Shown here: positions 1-6,770 of the stretch, piece by piece
Numbering within the stretch: position 1 is the first letter of the stretch
Layout: each line of letters starts with the position of its first letter
Origin: a virus
Strand: one strand, 5' to 3'
DNA length: 37,001 nucleotides
IMG/VR virus record: IMGVR_UViG_3300040811_001105
Location: 1-37,001 of that record
Notes under the pieces: model-generated
Told to the model about the DNA's origin: nothing
The model's input: the letters and a program-made list of their open reading frames with translations, nothing else
The model's database searches: none
Program-made: the position numbers and the translations under genes

Positions 1-1044
1 TTCGGTATCAACATTTTGAGGTAATTCCCAGCCATTTGATATTGCAGTGTTGATTAATTTGCTGATTGAAGCCCTGATTGGCGCATCACCAATTGAGAGG
101 ATTTTCTTGGCTGGCTCCCATGTACCGGGTGATTGCCAGTCAGCTTCTAGAACGATGTCTTGTGCAAGAGACTGTCCGAAATGGTGGGTTAGAGCGGCGA
201 GGCAGGCGAAGCATACCGGATAGGTGCCTTGCCCTGCTTCAGTGCGAAGGGGAATGTAATCACGAAGGATTTCAACAGCAAGTGTGCGCTGCTCTGCTGG
301 TGGAAGTTTAGAAAACCAGTGATGAGACGGTTCTGCTGGGCGGGTGCCACGTTGAAAAATTGTTGGAGCAGCGGCACCGATCTCGTCTGGGGTGAATGTT
401 TCGGTAGTGGTCGAGGCGATAACCGTGCGTTCGCCAGTGCTGGGGTGGATACCACCGGGCAGGCGCATGACACGGGATGCGTTAGAGATCGCCTTGTCTG
501 GCTTGGAGTCCGGCGCAACGATCTCGATTGCGGTTGCGATTCTGCGTTGCAGGTCGGAGAAATCTTGGATGTCAGGCTCTCGGCCTGGGGTGAACATCCA
601 GTAATGGTGAAGAGATTTACCACCAGTCCAGACCGAGACTGTTGGCTCTGGGAGGCCAGCCATTGCAGGCAGTGCTGCTTGAGCTTCGCGGTCGAGATTG
701 CCGTCGCACTCCGCGAAGCAGGCGATTGCGTGCTCGATGTGTGCGTTGGAAGCTCCCCAAGCTTTGATCTCACCAGCGCGGTTAATGTGCTCCGGCTTGG
801 TGCCCCATACAGCAGGCTGGTCTGAGGGTGGATTGACGACAAAACCTAGGCTGCTCCCTGAGTTGCGAGCAAGGATGCGTTCGATTTTGTTGCGTGGGAT
901 GTCCTCGGCATCGGCCTTGATATGGATACAAGGCCGCGACGGATCGGAGGGATAAACAGCGAAAACTATGGGGCCGGTACTGCGACCGATGGCCTCAAGG
1001 AAGTCTTCGGTGATTGACCAGTCAATAAGGGCAGGGTTAGGCAT
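1..1044 (-). CDS. Primase-polymerase (AEP-type) N-terminal part, runs off left edge
   Basis: The frame is open for all 348 codons from an ATG at 1044 down to base 1, so the gene is partial at its 3' end. The visible part looks like an archaeo-eukaryotic-type primase domain: an acidic motif with E112 and D114, the GGKSLHHYW motif with H146 at about 141-149, a later acidic residue D183, and an RLPGG segment near 194. Plasmid and phage prim-pol proteins carry this order of hD/E-x-D, sGGKsxH and hD motifs. A helical region at about 270-340 may be a PriCT-like linker, and a helicase domain could follow outside the window. The role would be primer synthesis at the phage origin. It is transcribed divergently from the 1306 gene. 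The family call is from motifs only. Confidence 0.72.
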   Translation of the reverse strand, partial: MPNPALIDWSITEDFLEAIGRSTGPIVFAVYPSDPSRPCIHIKADAEDIPRNKIERILARNSGSSLGFVVNPPSDQPAVWGTKPEHINRAGEIKAWGASNAHIEHAIACFAECDGNLDREAQAALPAMAGLPEPTVSVWTGGKSLHHYWMFTPGREPDIQDFSDLQRRIATAIEIVAPDSKPDKAISNASRVMRLPGGIHPSTGERTVIASTTTETFTPDEIGAAAPTIFQRGTRPAEPSHHWFSKLPPAEQRTLAVEILRDYIPLRTEAGQGTYPVCFACLAALTHHFGQSLAQDIVLEADWQSPGTWEPAKKILSIGDAPIRASISKLINTAISNGWELPQNVDTE

Positions 1045-1069
1045 TTAATTTTGTTGTAGGGACTGAGAG

Positions 1070-1162
1070 TACACGAACGCTGCAAGGTTGGCGTGTATAT
1101 ACGTGTACACAACATCTGGCCGTGATTCTTTGTGCGCACACTCTGAGGGGCGGGTATATACC
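1070..1162. promoter_or_regulatory. Palindrome cluster in divergent intergenic region (operator or origin candidate)
   Basis: Between the divergent primase and ParB-like genes there are four perfect short palindromes: GTATATAC (1095-1102), GTGTACAC (1103-1110), TGTGCGCACA (1131-1140) and GGTATATACC (1153-1162). TACAC at 1070-1074 faces GTGTA at 1093-1097. The GTATATAC core occurs twice, about 60 bases apart. Sites like these commonly bind dimeric repressors or initiator proteins. A neighbouring ParB-like gene, HTH gene and primase gene make either reading plausible. No convincing -35/-10 promoter pair was found for either direction. Confidence 0.45.
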
Positions 1163-1205
1163 GCAAATTCGACAACACAGGCGTTTGACTGCTATGGTTC
1201 TTGCA

Positions 1206-1240
1206 GCATGAAAAAACCCCGACGCCAATCGGGGTCATGC
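1206..1240 (-). terminator. Intrinsic terminator pointing leftward
   Basis: On the minus strand ACCCCGA (1222-1216 on the other arm) pairs with TCGGGGT around a six-base loop, and six T residues follow (plus-strand A run 1211-1216). Outer GCATGA/TCATGC can add a further stem. It lies upstream of the leftward primase gene and would stop leftward transcripts entering from the rightward gene block. Confidence 0.7.
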
Positions 1241-1305
1241 AATGGCTAAATGGTTTGCCTATCCGCTTCCCATTTTAGCTCAGTCCTTTCGTTTACTGAG
1301 TTCAA

Positions 1306-2295
1306 ATGAACGCCAACACTTCGACCAATTACGACCCCTGCTTGATTCCTTCTCTCGCTCCTGTGATCAGAAAAGCGACTGAGGCTCTAAACAGTTCAAA
1401 GACCGGCTCCTCCGAGCTAAAGAAAAACATCGAAAGAGTTGTTTCTTCGACTCAAAGCTTAGAAAGCGAGTTTCAAGTTCAAAAACCGGACGGTGGCTCT
1501 GCTTTACGTTGTTTTACTTTTGCCGAACTAGCTGAAAGTTCAAAGCACGAAGTAACAGCTCAAGCCGTTGACCCTTCAGCGGTTAATGACATCTTGTTTG
1601 GGCGGTACGGGCTAATCCGCAAGTCAGGGGGCGGTAGAGAGAAAAGGCTGATGGAAGATATTGAAGTCGCTTACATTCACGACTTACGAGCAGGATCAGT
1701 TATTGGCCCAATCATTACGTCAGGCCGTCACCGCACATTAGCGTTGCAAATAATGTTAAAAGCAGCTGGCTTTAATGGCTATCAAAGCGTAAAGGTACGT
1801 TGCTCGGTTATCAATTGCTCTCTTCAAGAAGAGGTACAGGCTCGAATTATTTCAGCCAATACTGGCTCTAGGGATTTTTCTCGCGCAGAGATTCGTGAAA
1901 GGGTTGGTTCTACGAGTGGAGTTGAACTGTTTAGCTGCGAAAGCATTCAAGATTCAATTTTGCACGCAGGGAACGCTAAAGACTTTAAGGCAGCCTTTTC
2001 CTGCTATGTAAAACTTTTAGCAGCAGATCTTGACTTAAATCACTTTACCCCCGCGCAGTATTCCGACGCAGGAAATAGTCTCTGGAATCAGCTTGAGAAA
2101 GCAAGGCCAGAAGGAGGCACTTTTCTCAAATGGATCAAGGCAGACAAGCCTGGAAGGTTTGAAAAAGTAATGTCATCCGTCAAGGCAGCTCTTCCGCTGG
2201 CAGTTGTTACTGCACAGCATAACCCGCAAAATGGCTCAAAAGCAGGAAAAGTCGCTAGAGCGTTGTCACCCACAGTGATTGAGCGATGCTTTTGA
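1306..2295 (+). CDS. ParB-like nuclease-fold protein
   Basis: 329 residues. The segment SGRHRTLAL at 139-147 resembles the G-x-x-R-x-x-A signature of ParB/Srx-fold proteins. SANTGSRDFSRAE at 183-195 resembles the motif that follows it in ParB-like families. The N-terminal 60 residues are Ser/Thr-rich and look flexible. No clear C-terminal DNA-binding domain is visible. In phages such proteins act in DNA partition, replication control or nicking, but which applies here is not visible. It is the first gene of the rightward block and ends just before an intrinsic terminator, so it is probably its own transcription unit. The start has no strong Shine-Dalgarno sequence. Confidence 0.5.
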   Translation: MNANTSTNYDPCLIPSLAPVIRKATEALNSSKTGSSELKKNIERVVSSTQSLESEFQVQKPDGGSALRCFTFAELAESSKHEVTAQAVDPSAVNDILFGRYGLIRKSGGGREKRLMEDIEVAYIHDLRAGSVIGPIITSGRHRTLALQIMLKAAGFNGYQSVKVRCSVINCSLQEEVQARIISANTGSRDFSRAEIRERVGSTSGVELFSCESIQDSILHAGNAKDFKAAFSCYVKLLAADLDLNHFTPAQYSDAGNSLWNQLEKARPEGGTFLKWIKADKPGRFEKVMSSVKAALPLAVVTAQHNPQNGSKAGKVARALSPTVIERCF

Positions 2296-2322
2296 CTTCA
2301 CTTCTAAATTGAACTTTATCAC

Positions 2323-2344
2323 CCCGCTTTTAAGCGGGTTTTTT
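2323..2344 (+). terminator. Intrinsic terminator after ParB-like gene
   Basis: CCCGCT (2323-2328) and AGCGGG (2333-2338) form a stem around a four-base loop, followed by TTTTTT at 2339-2344. It closes the ParB-like transcript. The next ATG (2350) follows after only five bases, so downstream expression needs either read-through or an internal promoter. Confidence 0.85.
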
Positions 2345-2349
2345 ATTCC

Positions 2350-3108
2350 ATGAACAGCGAAGAGCCTAGATGCGGAGACGACTGCAAACTCGTTGAAATG
2401 TTGGCAAGTAGAACATCAAGAGAACAAGTAATGGAAAACGCTATTGCTGCAGTTAAAACTGGCAACATCAGTCAACGTGGTGCTGCAAGGCAATTTGGCG
2501 TTGCTCAAAAAACGCTTTCTCGCAGACTAAATAAAAATGACGTCGTGAGTCAAGTGACTCATGACGCATCCTCGCCAGAAAGCGCACCTGCTAAACCTAA
2601 AAAAGCTGATCAAGCTGAACGTGATCAGTGGTACGCGGACTATGAGGCTGGCGAATCTATCCGCAGCCTCTCTAAGAAATACAGGCGTAGCGACAAGACT
2701 ATTGCAAAAGAGATAAACAGCAGGAAGAGCAATGGAAGCGAGTCTGAAGCCACAGAGTGGCCACCTGTTAATGATCAACCTGTTACGCCAACAGGCGAAC
2801 TCAACGATCACATGAAAGCTCTTGTTAAACGTGAAAGCAAAAGCAGCAAAGATCGGCTGAAGATTGTAGCGGCATTGAAAGAAATCCAAATTCCGTTAGA
2901 GAAAACAATGAGAGCAGCTTCAAGGGAGTTTCGCTTCGGGCGAGGTATCGTTTATCAAGACGTAATGGCAGCTGAAAGACAGTTGGCCAAGGATGGCAAT
3001 CCTGGTATCAGGGAGACATTGGAAGAAGTTGCTCGCGAAGCGGAGTCGGTCAGAAAGTTTGCCACTGAATCGCTGCGCCTGTTGCAACTTGATAGGGACG
3101 AGGCATGA
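2350..3108 (+). CDS. DNA-binding regulator with psq-type helix-turn-helix
   Basis: 252 residues. Residues 31-60 have the classic pipsqueak/transposase-type helix-turn-helix pattern, with a GNISQRGAARQFGV core followed by QKTLSRRL. A second HTH-like segment, SIRSLSKKYRRSDKTIAKEI, lies at about 102-121. The C-terminal half is helical and charged. The protein may control early transcription or assist replication. The ATG at 2350 sits right after the upstream terminator and has no Shine-Dalgarno site. An internal ATG at 2431, just before the first HTH and preceded by AAGAGAA, is a plausible real start. The stop overlaps the helicase start by ATGA. The DNA-binding call is good; the target is unknown. 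Confidence 0.65.
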   Translation: MNSEEPRCGDDCKLVEMLASRTSREQVMENAIAAVKTGNISQRGAARQFGVAQKTLSRRLNKNDVVSQVTHDASSPESAPAKPKKADQAERDQWYADYEAGESIRSLSKKYRRSDKTIAKEINSRKSNGSESEATEWPPVNDQPVTPTGELNDHMKALVKRESKSSKDRLKIVAALKEIQIPLEKTMRAASREFRFGRGIVYQDVMAAERQLAKDGNPGIRETLEEVAREAESVRKFATESLRLLQLDRDEA

Positions 3109-4496
3109 CTCTCCGCCCCCGCCAAGTCCAAGCGATCAATGACATCAGGGTTGCGTATCGGTCTGGGTATCGGGCACCGATTTTGTGTGCTGCTACGGGG
3201 TTCGGCAAGACCCATACCAGTGCAGCGATTATCCAGTCTGCGCTCGACAAGGGCAAGACTGTTTGGTTTCTCGCTCATTTGAGGGAGATCTTGGATGACA
3301 CGGCCAACCGTCTGCGTTCGGTGCAGATCCCGTTCGGTGAGATTGCTGCTGGCAAGCCAATGGAGTATCACCGCCGGGTTCAGGTTGTGAGCGTTCAAAC
3401 TGCTGCGAGGCGTGATGGGTTCCCGCCGCCGGATCTTGTGATTGTGGATGAGTGTCACTTGGCGGTGGCCACGACCTATCTCAAGGTGATGGGCAAGATT
3501 GGCAACCCACCGCTGCTGGGGCTGACCGGCACCCCGTGCAGACTGGACGGCAAGGGATTAGGCGAGATCTTTGACGAGATCGTGCCAACATGCAGCACCA
3601 ACGCACTAATTCAAGAGGGGCTTTTGGCCCCGATCAAGTATTTCGCGCCGCATCGACCGGACCTGACCGGGTTAAGGGTGCAGGCCGGTGACTACAGACA
3701 ATCAGACATCGATGGTGAGATGGACCGTTCAACCATCACGGGTGATGTGATCAAGCATTATCAGAAGCATTGTGACGGCAAAAGAGCGGTGGCATTCTGC
3801 ACGTCGATTAGCCATGCCGAGCATGTTGCTGCTGAGTTTCAGGCTCAGGGTTATAAGGCCGTGGCAATTTCAGGCAAGAGCAAGCGATCAGAAAGAGTCG
3901 CGGCCTTGACTGGTCTTAGGGATGGCAGTTTGCAGGTTGTATGCAATGCCCAGCTGTGGGTGGCTGGTGTTGATGTACCTCAGATCGAGTGCATTATTTT
4001 GCTCAGACCGACAAAGAGCTTGACTTTCTATCTGCAATCAATTGGTCGCGGCCTGCGAACATCGCCGGATAGTGGCAAGCAGCATTTGACCGTTCTGGAT
4101 CATGCCGGTTCGATTTTCGAGCATGGCCCACCGGACATGGAACGGCAGTGGAGCCTGGAGGGCCGGAAGAAACGTGGTGAACAGGCGCCTCCCGTCAGGC
4201 AGTGTCCTGCGTGTTTTTGTGCTCATGTTCCAGCGCCGGTTTGCCCTGAATGCGGGTATCGGTATCCGGCTCCGACTCGTGGCGGCCCAGCTGAGGTTGA
4301 TGGCGAATTGGGTGAGATTGATCCAAGGCAGGCAGCAGCGTTAGAGAGGCTTCAAAAACAAAAAGCGCATATTGCTAAACGTGCGGAACAGGGCAGAGCT
4401 AAAACGTTGGAGCAATTAATCGAGCTAGGCAAAAGTCGAGGCTATAAATATCCAGTACCATGGGCAAAGAAAATAATGGCATCGCGGCACTTTTGA
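3105..4496 (+). CDS. Superfamily 2 DEAD/DEAH-type helicase with C-terminal zinc-finger
   Basis: 463 residues. Seen in order: RPRQVQA (4-10), Walker A ATGFGKT (30-36), DECH Walker B (115-118), TGTP motif III (141-144) and QSIGRGLR motif VI (311-318). After the helicase core comes a cysteine cluster (C367, C370, C372, C380, C383) that could bind zinc. The layout matches phage SF2 helicases of the UvsW/RecG-like functional class, which unwind or remodel DNA in recombination-dependent replication. The start overlaps the HTH gene stop by ATGA, indicating coupled translation. The 3' end overlaps the VRR-NUC gene by 37 bases, the usual neighbour of this helicase type in phages. Confidence 0.88.
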   Translation: MTLRPRQVQAINDIRVAYRSGYRAPILCAATGFGKTHTSAAIIQSALDKGKTVWFLAHLREILDDTANRLRSVQIPFGEIAAGKPMEYHRRVQVVSVQTAARRDGFPPPDLVIVDECHLAVATTYLKVMGKIGNPPLLGLTGTPCRLDGKGLGEIFDEIVPTCSTNALIQEGLLAPIKYFAPHRPDLTGLRVQAGDYRQSDIDGEMDRSTITGDVIKHYQKHCDGKRAVAFCTSISHAEHVAAEFQAQGYKAVAISGKSKRSERVAALTGLRDGSLQVVCNAQLWVAGVDVPQIECIILLRPTKSLTFYLQSIGRGLRTSPDSGKQHLTVLDHAGSIFEHGPPDMERQWSLEGRKKRGEQAPPVRQCPACFCAHVPAPVCPECGYRYPAPTRGGPAEVDGELGEIDPRQAAALERLQKQKAHIAKRAEQGRAKTLEQLIELGKSRGYKYPVPWAKKIMASRHF

Positions 4497-4840
4497 GCGA
4501 AACCAGCATCCAGCAAGAGATCAGACTGGCATGTAGTCGCGGCCCGGTAAGGCTGTGGAGGAACAACAGCGGGAGTTTGCCTAATCCTAAAACCGGGACT
4601 TATGTGCAGTTTGGTGTCGGGAGTCCTGGCGGTTCAGATCTGATTGGCTACCGCAAGGTCGCGATAACGCCGGAAATGGTGGGTACTGAAATCGCCGTAT
4701 TTGCAGCCGTAGAGGTTAAGACTGCCAAGGGGCGTGCGACTGAACAGCAGAAGGCATTTATTGAGCACATCCGAAACGCAGGCGGAATCGCAGGAGTTGC
4801 TAGATCGGTTGACGAAGCAAAATCTATACTGCTAAACTAA
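4460..4840 (+). CDS. VRR-NUC-type nuclease
   Basis: 126 residues. The pattern of an early Glu in QQEIRLA, GSPGGSDLIGY (an aspartate in a G-s-D context) and then EVKTAKGRATEQQKAF, followed by GGIAGVARSVDEA, is that of the VRR-NUC branch of PD-(D/E)XK enzymes. The E-x-K of EVK would be catalytic. Family members are structure-specific nucleases, some resolving Holliday junctions. It is translated from a frame overlapping the helicase end. No good Shine-Dalgarno site precedes the ATG; a TTG at 4493 is an alternative start but would remove only 11 residues. Confidence 0.8.
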   Translation: MGKENNGIAALLSETSIQQEIRLACSRGPVRLWRNNSGSLPNPKTGTYVQFGVGSPGGSDLIGYRKVAITPEMVGTEIAVFAAVEVKTAKGRATEQQKAFIEHIRNAGGIAGVARSVDEAKSILLN

Positions 4841-4870
4841 TGAACGATACAATCGCTTTTGACTAAAAGG

Positions 4871-4896
4871 AAGCAATGCGCCCACAGGAAGACAAC
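4871..4896 (+). repeat. Boundary repeat copy A (orphan)
   Basis: The sequence from AAGCAATGCG to GACAAC matches the 3' ends of three downstream genes. In the right frame it reads EAMRPQEDN, but no upstream gene body is attached here. It supplies the AGGAAG ribosome-binding site for the gene at 4898, so it looks like a leftover gene tail kept as a translation signal. Confidence 0.8.
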
Positions 4897-4897
4897 A

Positions 4898-5122
4898 ATG
4901 ACTGAACAACACCCACTGACTGACGAAATCTGCGATCAAATTCAAGACTCAATCCACCCTTGTGACTCTGCAAACATGCGTGCCGCTGCTGATTGGCAGT
5001 TGGAGCAGGTGATTGAGTGGATTGAGGAATGTTCAAACTATGACCTTGATTTTCATTCCGAATGTCGAAGGATGATCGCAGACCTCAAACGGGCGATGCG
5101 CCCACAGGAGGACAAATCATGA
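4898..5122 (+). CDS. Small cyanophage-type protein, paralogue of the 5753 gene
   Basis: 74 residues from ATG 4898 (MTEQHPLTDE). A longer TTG-started version from 4859 is unlikely, because its extra residues are the repeat read in the wrong frame. The protein has MTEQHPLTDE at its start, MRAAADWQLEQVIEWIEE in the middle and LKRAMRPQED at the end. The gene at 5753 shares all three blocks, so the two are duplicates. AGGAAG lies eight bases upstream. The stop overlaps the next start as ATGA. I recall this family from cyanophages; its function is unknown. Confidence 0.8.
   Translation: MTEQHPLTDEICDQIQDSIHPCDSANMRAAADWQLEQVIEWIEECSNYDLDFHSECRRMIADLKRAMRPQEDKS
5091..5116 (+). repeat. Boundary repeat copy B
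   Basis: GGGCGATGCG through GGACAA encodes the RAMRPQED tail of the 4898 gene and contains AGGAGG, the ribosome-binding site of the 5119 gene. It differs from the other copies by a few bases. Confidence 0.8.
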
Positions 5123-5532
5123 CTTACAACGCTGAACTGACATTCAAATTTGATGCTACCTACACTCATGATTATACTCGTGGGTTTGCATCTCACCTTG
5201 GTGCTGATGACTTTCTCCCTGAAGAGCATTTCCTGATCACAGCACCTGCTGCTGATCTTAATCCCAAACAGTATTTCAAACTCTTTGAGAAGTTCATGCT
5301 GTGTGTAGGTATGGACCCCGCAGATATTCGCTCTGGTGCTATGTCACTGGTGTTTAATGAGTATGTCCGTGAAGAATACCAGCGCAAAGTATGTGCTGAG
5401 TATGAACTGACTATGGATGAAGACCTTCATGAAAAGTTTAAGGAATGGAAGGAACGTGATGAAGAGATTGACGTTGATGACGTTCTTGATGACTCAAAGG
5501 AAGCAATGCGCCCACAACAAGAGGACAACTGA
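5119..5532 (+). CDS. Hypothetical acidic protein with AMRPQ tail
   Basis: 137 residues starting at MTYNAELTFKFD. The start is fixed by the AGGAGG six bases upstream and the ATGA overlap with the previous stop; an in-frame ATG at 5062 is inside the upstream gene. The body is acidic and does not resemble its neighbours, yet the last residues (KEAMRPQQEDN) carry the same tail as the 4898 and 5753 genes. This implies that an unrelated gene body was joined to a common tail. No known domain was recognised. Confidence 0.75.
   Translation: MTYNAELTFKFDATYTHDYTRGFASHLGADDFLPEEHFLITAPAADLNPKQYFKLFEKFMLCVGMDPADIRSGAMSLVFNEYVREEYQRKVCAEYELTMDEDLHEKFKEWKERDEEIDVDDVLDDSKEAMRPQQEDN
5501..5529 (+). repeat. 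Boundary repeat copy C
   Basis: AAGCAATGCGCCCACA is identical to copies A and D, followed by a three-base insertion (ACAAGAGG instead of AGGAGG). It encodes EAMRPQQEDN of the 5119 gene and supplies the ribosome-binding site of the 5532 gene. Confidence 0.8.
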
Positions 5533-5738
5533 TGAACAACACATTCAAATCAACGTGGACGTCAGTTATCGCATTAATTCTATTCTTTCTTATTAATGCA
5601 GCTCTCGTTTGGGTTAGCCTAAACTTTCTCATTGGATATTCTTTAACACCTCTGGCTTCACTTGGTTACGTCTTATTGTTATTCGTTGTTCGCATTGTAT
5701 TAGTAGCGAATTACAGTGCTTTTACACGCTCATACTAA
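5532..5738 (+). CDS. Small two-helix membrane protein
   Basis: 68 residues with two hydrophobic segments, roughly residues 10-34 and 40-59, so an integral inner-membrane protein is predicted. The start ATG overlaps the previous stop as TGATG, behind a GAGG from repeat copy C. Its base composition is more AT-rich than that of its neighbours. No family was recognised. It could be an early host-takeover or membrane-modifying protein, but nothing in the sequence shows this. Confidence 0.65.
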   Translation: MNNTFKSTWTSVIALILFFLINAALVWVSLNFLIGYSLTPLASLGYVLLLFVVRIVLVANYSAFTRSY

Positions 5739-5752
5739 CAAGGAGAAAACTC

Positions 5753-6055
5753 ATGACTGAACACCCACTGACTGAAAAGATGATTCAAGCAATTTCTCAC
5801 AACATTCATGCTTACGATGATACTCGTCCCTTCCGAGCCGACATGCGTGCTGCTGCCGACTGGCAGTTGAAGCAAGTGATTGAGTGGTTGAAAGTGAACT
5901 TAATGAAACATGACTTTTATGAAGGTTATGCCTATTTGGTTAAAACGGCTTGGGTCGATCTCTACGATGACTGCTCAAATGCTGAAATCGATGTAGACAA
6001 GGTTCTTGAAGACCTCAAACAAGCAATGCGCCCACAGGAGGACAACTTTTCGTGA
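5753..6055 (+). CDS. Small cyanophage-type protein, paralogue of the 4898 gene
   Basis: 100 residues. It shares MTE-HPLTEKM at the start, DMRAAADWQLKQVIEWL in the middle and LKQAMRPQEDN at the end with the 4898 protein, but carries about 25 more residues between the middle block and the tail. AAGGAG lies about nine bases upstream of the ATG. The stop overlaps the following GTG start as GTGA. The function is unknown. The conserved central helix could be a protein-interaction segment, which is a guess. Confidence 0.78.
   Translation: MTEHPLTEKMIQAISHNIHAYDDTRPFRADMRAAADWQLKQVIEWLKVNLMKHDFYEGYAYLVKTAWVDLYDDCSNAEIDVDKVLEDLKQAMRPQEDNFS
6021..6046 (+). repeat. Boundary repeat copy D
   Basis: AAGCAATGCG through GGACAAC encodes QAMRPQEDN of the 5753 gene and holds AGGAGG, placed ten bases before the GTG start of the next small gene. 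It differs from orphan copy A by a single base in the shared 26. Confidence 0.8.
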
Positions 6056-6153
6056 CACCAGCATTCATTCGATACCTGAAAGAGCAGTACGCCAAAGCAA
6101 TGCGAATTGCGAAACAAAAAGCCAAGGCAAAAGAATCAAAATCAGAGGATTGA
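6052..6153 (+). CDS. Small basic peptide
   Basis: 33 residues from a GTG start (MTPAFIRYLKEQYAKAMRIA, then a Lys-rich tail). Support comes from the AGGAGG at 6036-6041, the GTGA overlap with the previous stop and the TGATG overlap with the next start. The second half is strongly basic (repeated AKQKAKAKE), predicted to be helical. The function is unknown. Confidence 0.6.
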   Translation: MTPAFIRYLKEQYAKAMRIAKQKAKAKESKSED

Positions 6154-6335
6154 TGAACAGCCTTTATTTTTGCGTAGCCTGTGAATCTCCGGGCCAGGAT
6201 CGACAGTATGTCGAGGTATTAGCTCGGTCTGAGGAGCAAGCGATTCACAAGGCATCTCGGATTCATCGCAACCGCCAGAGCTATCGGCTCTTGGTGCCTG
6301 AGCCGATTGTCAAATTTCAGGAGCGAAGCTTTTGA
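6153..6335 (+). CDS. Hypothetical small protein
   Basis: 60 residues starting MNSLYFCVACESPGQ. The start overlaps the previous stop (TGATG). The sequence (EVLARSEEQAIHKASRIH) suggests a small alpha/beta fold similar to small phage proteins of unknown role. An upstream in-frame ATG at 6006 lies inside the 5753 gene and is not used here. The stop overlaps the next TTG start. Confidence 0.6.
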   Translation: MNSLYFCVACESPGQDRQYVEVLARSEEQAIHKASRIHRNRQSYRLLVPEPIVKFQERSF

Positions 6336-6583
6336 TCTGCCCCAATTGCGGTGCTTCCGGTAGGGGCACCAAAGCGGTCTTGAGCACTCGGCCATCGCAT
6401 GGTGGCACTGTCACTCGCTACACGAAATGCAACATTTGCAATTTCTTGTACTTTACCTGTGAATTTGTGATTGACTCTACGTCGGTGAGCTGTCGCGGCG
6501 GTCATTATCATGCAAGCTCGAAGATGGTTGATGCAGTGTTTTCGACACTCGATGCGCATGGACTGGGCCAAGATGATGCGTGA
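6332..6583 (+). CDS. Zinc-ribbon protein
   Basis: 83 residues from a TTG start that overlaps the previous stop as TTGA, with CAGGAG nine bases upstream. CPNCGASG at 3-10 and CNICNF at about 33-38 form a two-knuckle zinc ribbon. The spacing and the TRPSHGGTVTRYTKC stretch recall the N-terminal ribbon of the NrdR repressor, but the ATP-cone domain is absent. It could be a small DNA- or RNA-binding regulator. The zinc-ribbon call is firm; the role is open. Confidence 0.7.
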   Translation: MICPNCGASGRGTKAVLSTRPSHGGTVTRYTKCNICNFLYFTCEFVIDSTSVSCRGGHYHASSKMVDAVFSTLDAHGLGQDDA

Positions 6584-6770
6584 TGCTGGGATTGAAGACT
6601 CACCCGGAAGGGAAGAGGCTTCCAAGATGTTGCGGTTTGAGGCAGCTTTTCGCGAAAAAAGCGGATTACAGCACTCTGAAATCATCAACGCGATGAGCTA
6701 TCACGGTGCGTTAAAGAAGCTCAAAGGCAGGTCCAAGACCTTGTATTCGCTGTGCATTGTTGATGACTAA
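6558..6770 (+). CDS. Hypothetical helical protein
   Basis: About 70 residues if begun at ATG 6558 (MDWAKMMRDAG). ATGs at 6552, 6573 and 6576 are equally possible, and none has a clear Shine-Dalgarno site. The track-length form from 6510 would lie deep inside the zinc-ribbon gene. The body (SKMLRFEAAFREKSG, then SYHGALKKLKGRSKTLYSLC) is basic and helical. No family was recognised. Confidence 0.5.
   Translation: MDWAKMMRDAGIEDSPGREEASKMLRFEAAFREKSGLQHSEIINAMSYHGALKKLKGRSKTLYSLCIVDD

Noticed and set aside
189-842. Two long opposing reading frames (minus 189-842 and plus 229-825)
   Set aside because: Both are shadows of the uninterrupted primase frame, which covers 1-1044 with clear prim-pol motifs; their proteins are low in recognisable structure.
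1275-1303. AGCTCAG...CTGAGTT resembling a tRNA D-arm
   Set aside because: No acceptor, anticodon or T-arm can be built around it; only a five-base stem.
2955-3458. 167-residue minus-strand open frame
   Set aside because: It is antisense to the HTH and helicase genes, whose motifs and coupled overlap are clear.
5062-5118. Upstream ATG extending the 5119 gene by 19 residues
   Set aside because: The extra part is the previous gene read out of frame, while AGGAGG and ATGA overlap support 5119.
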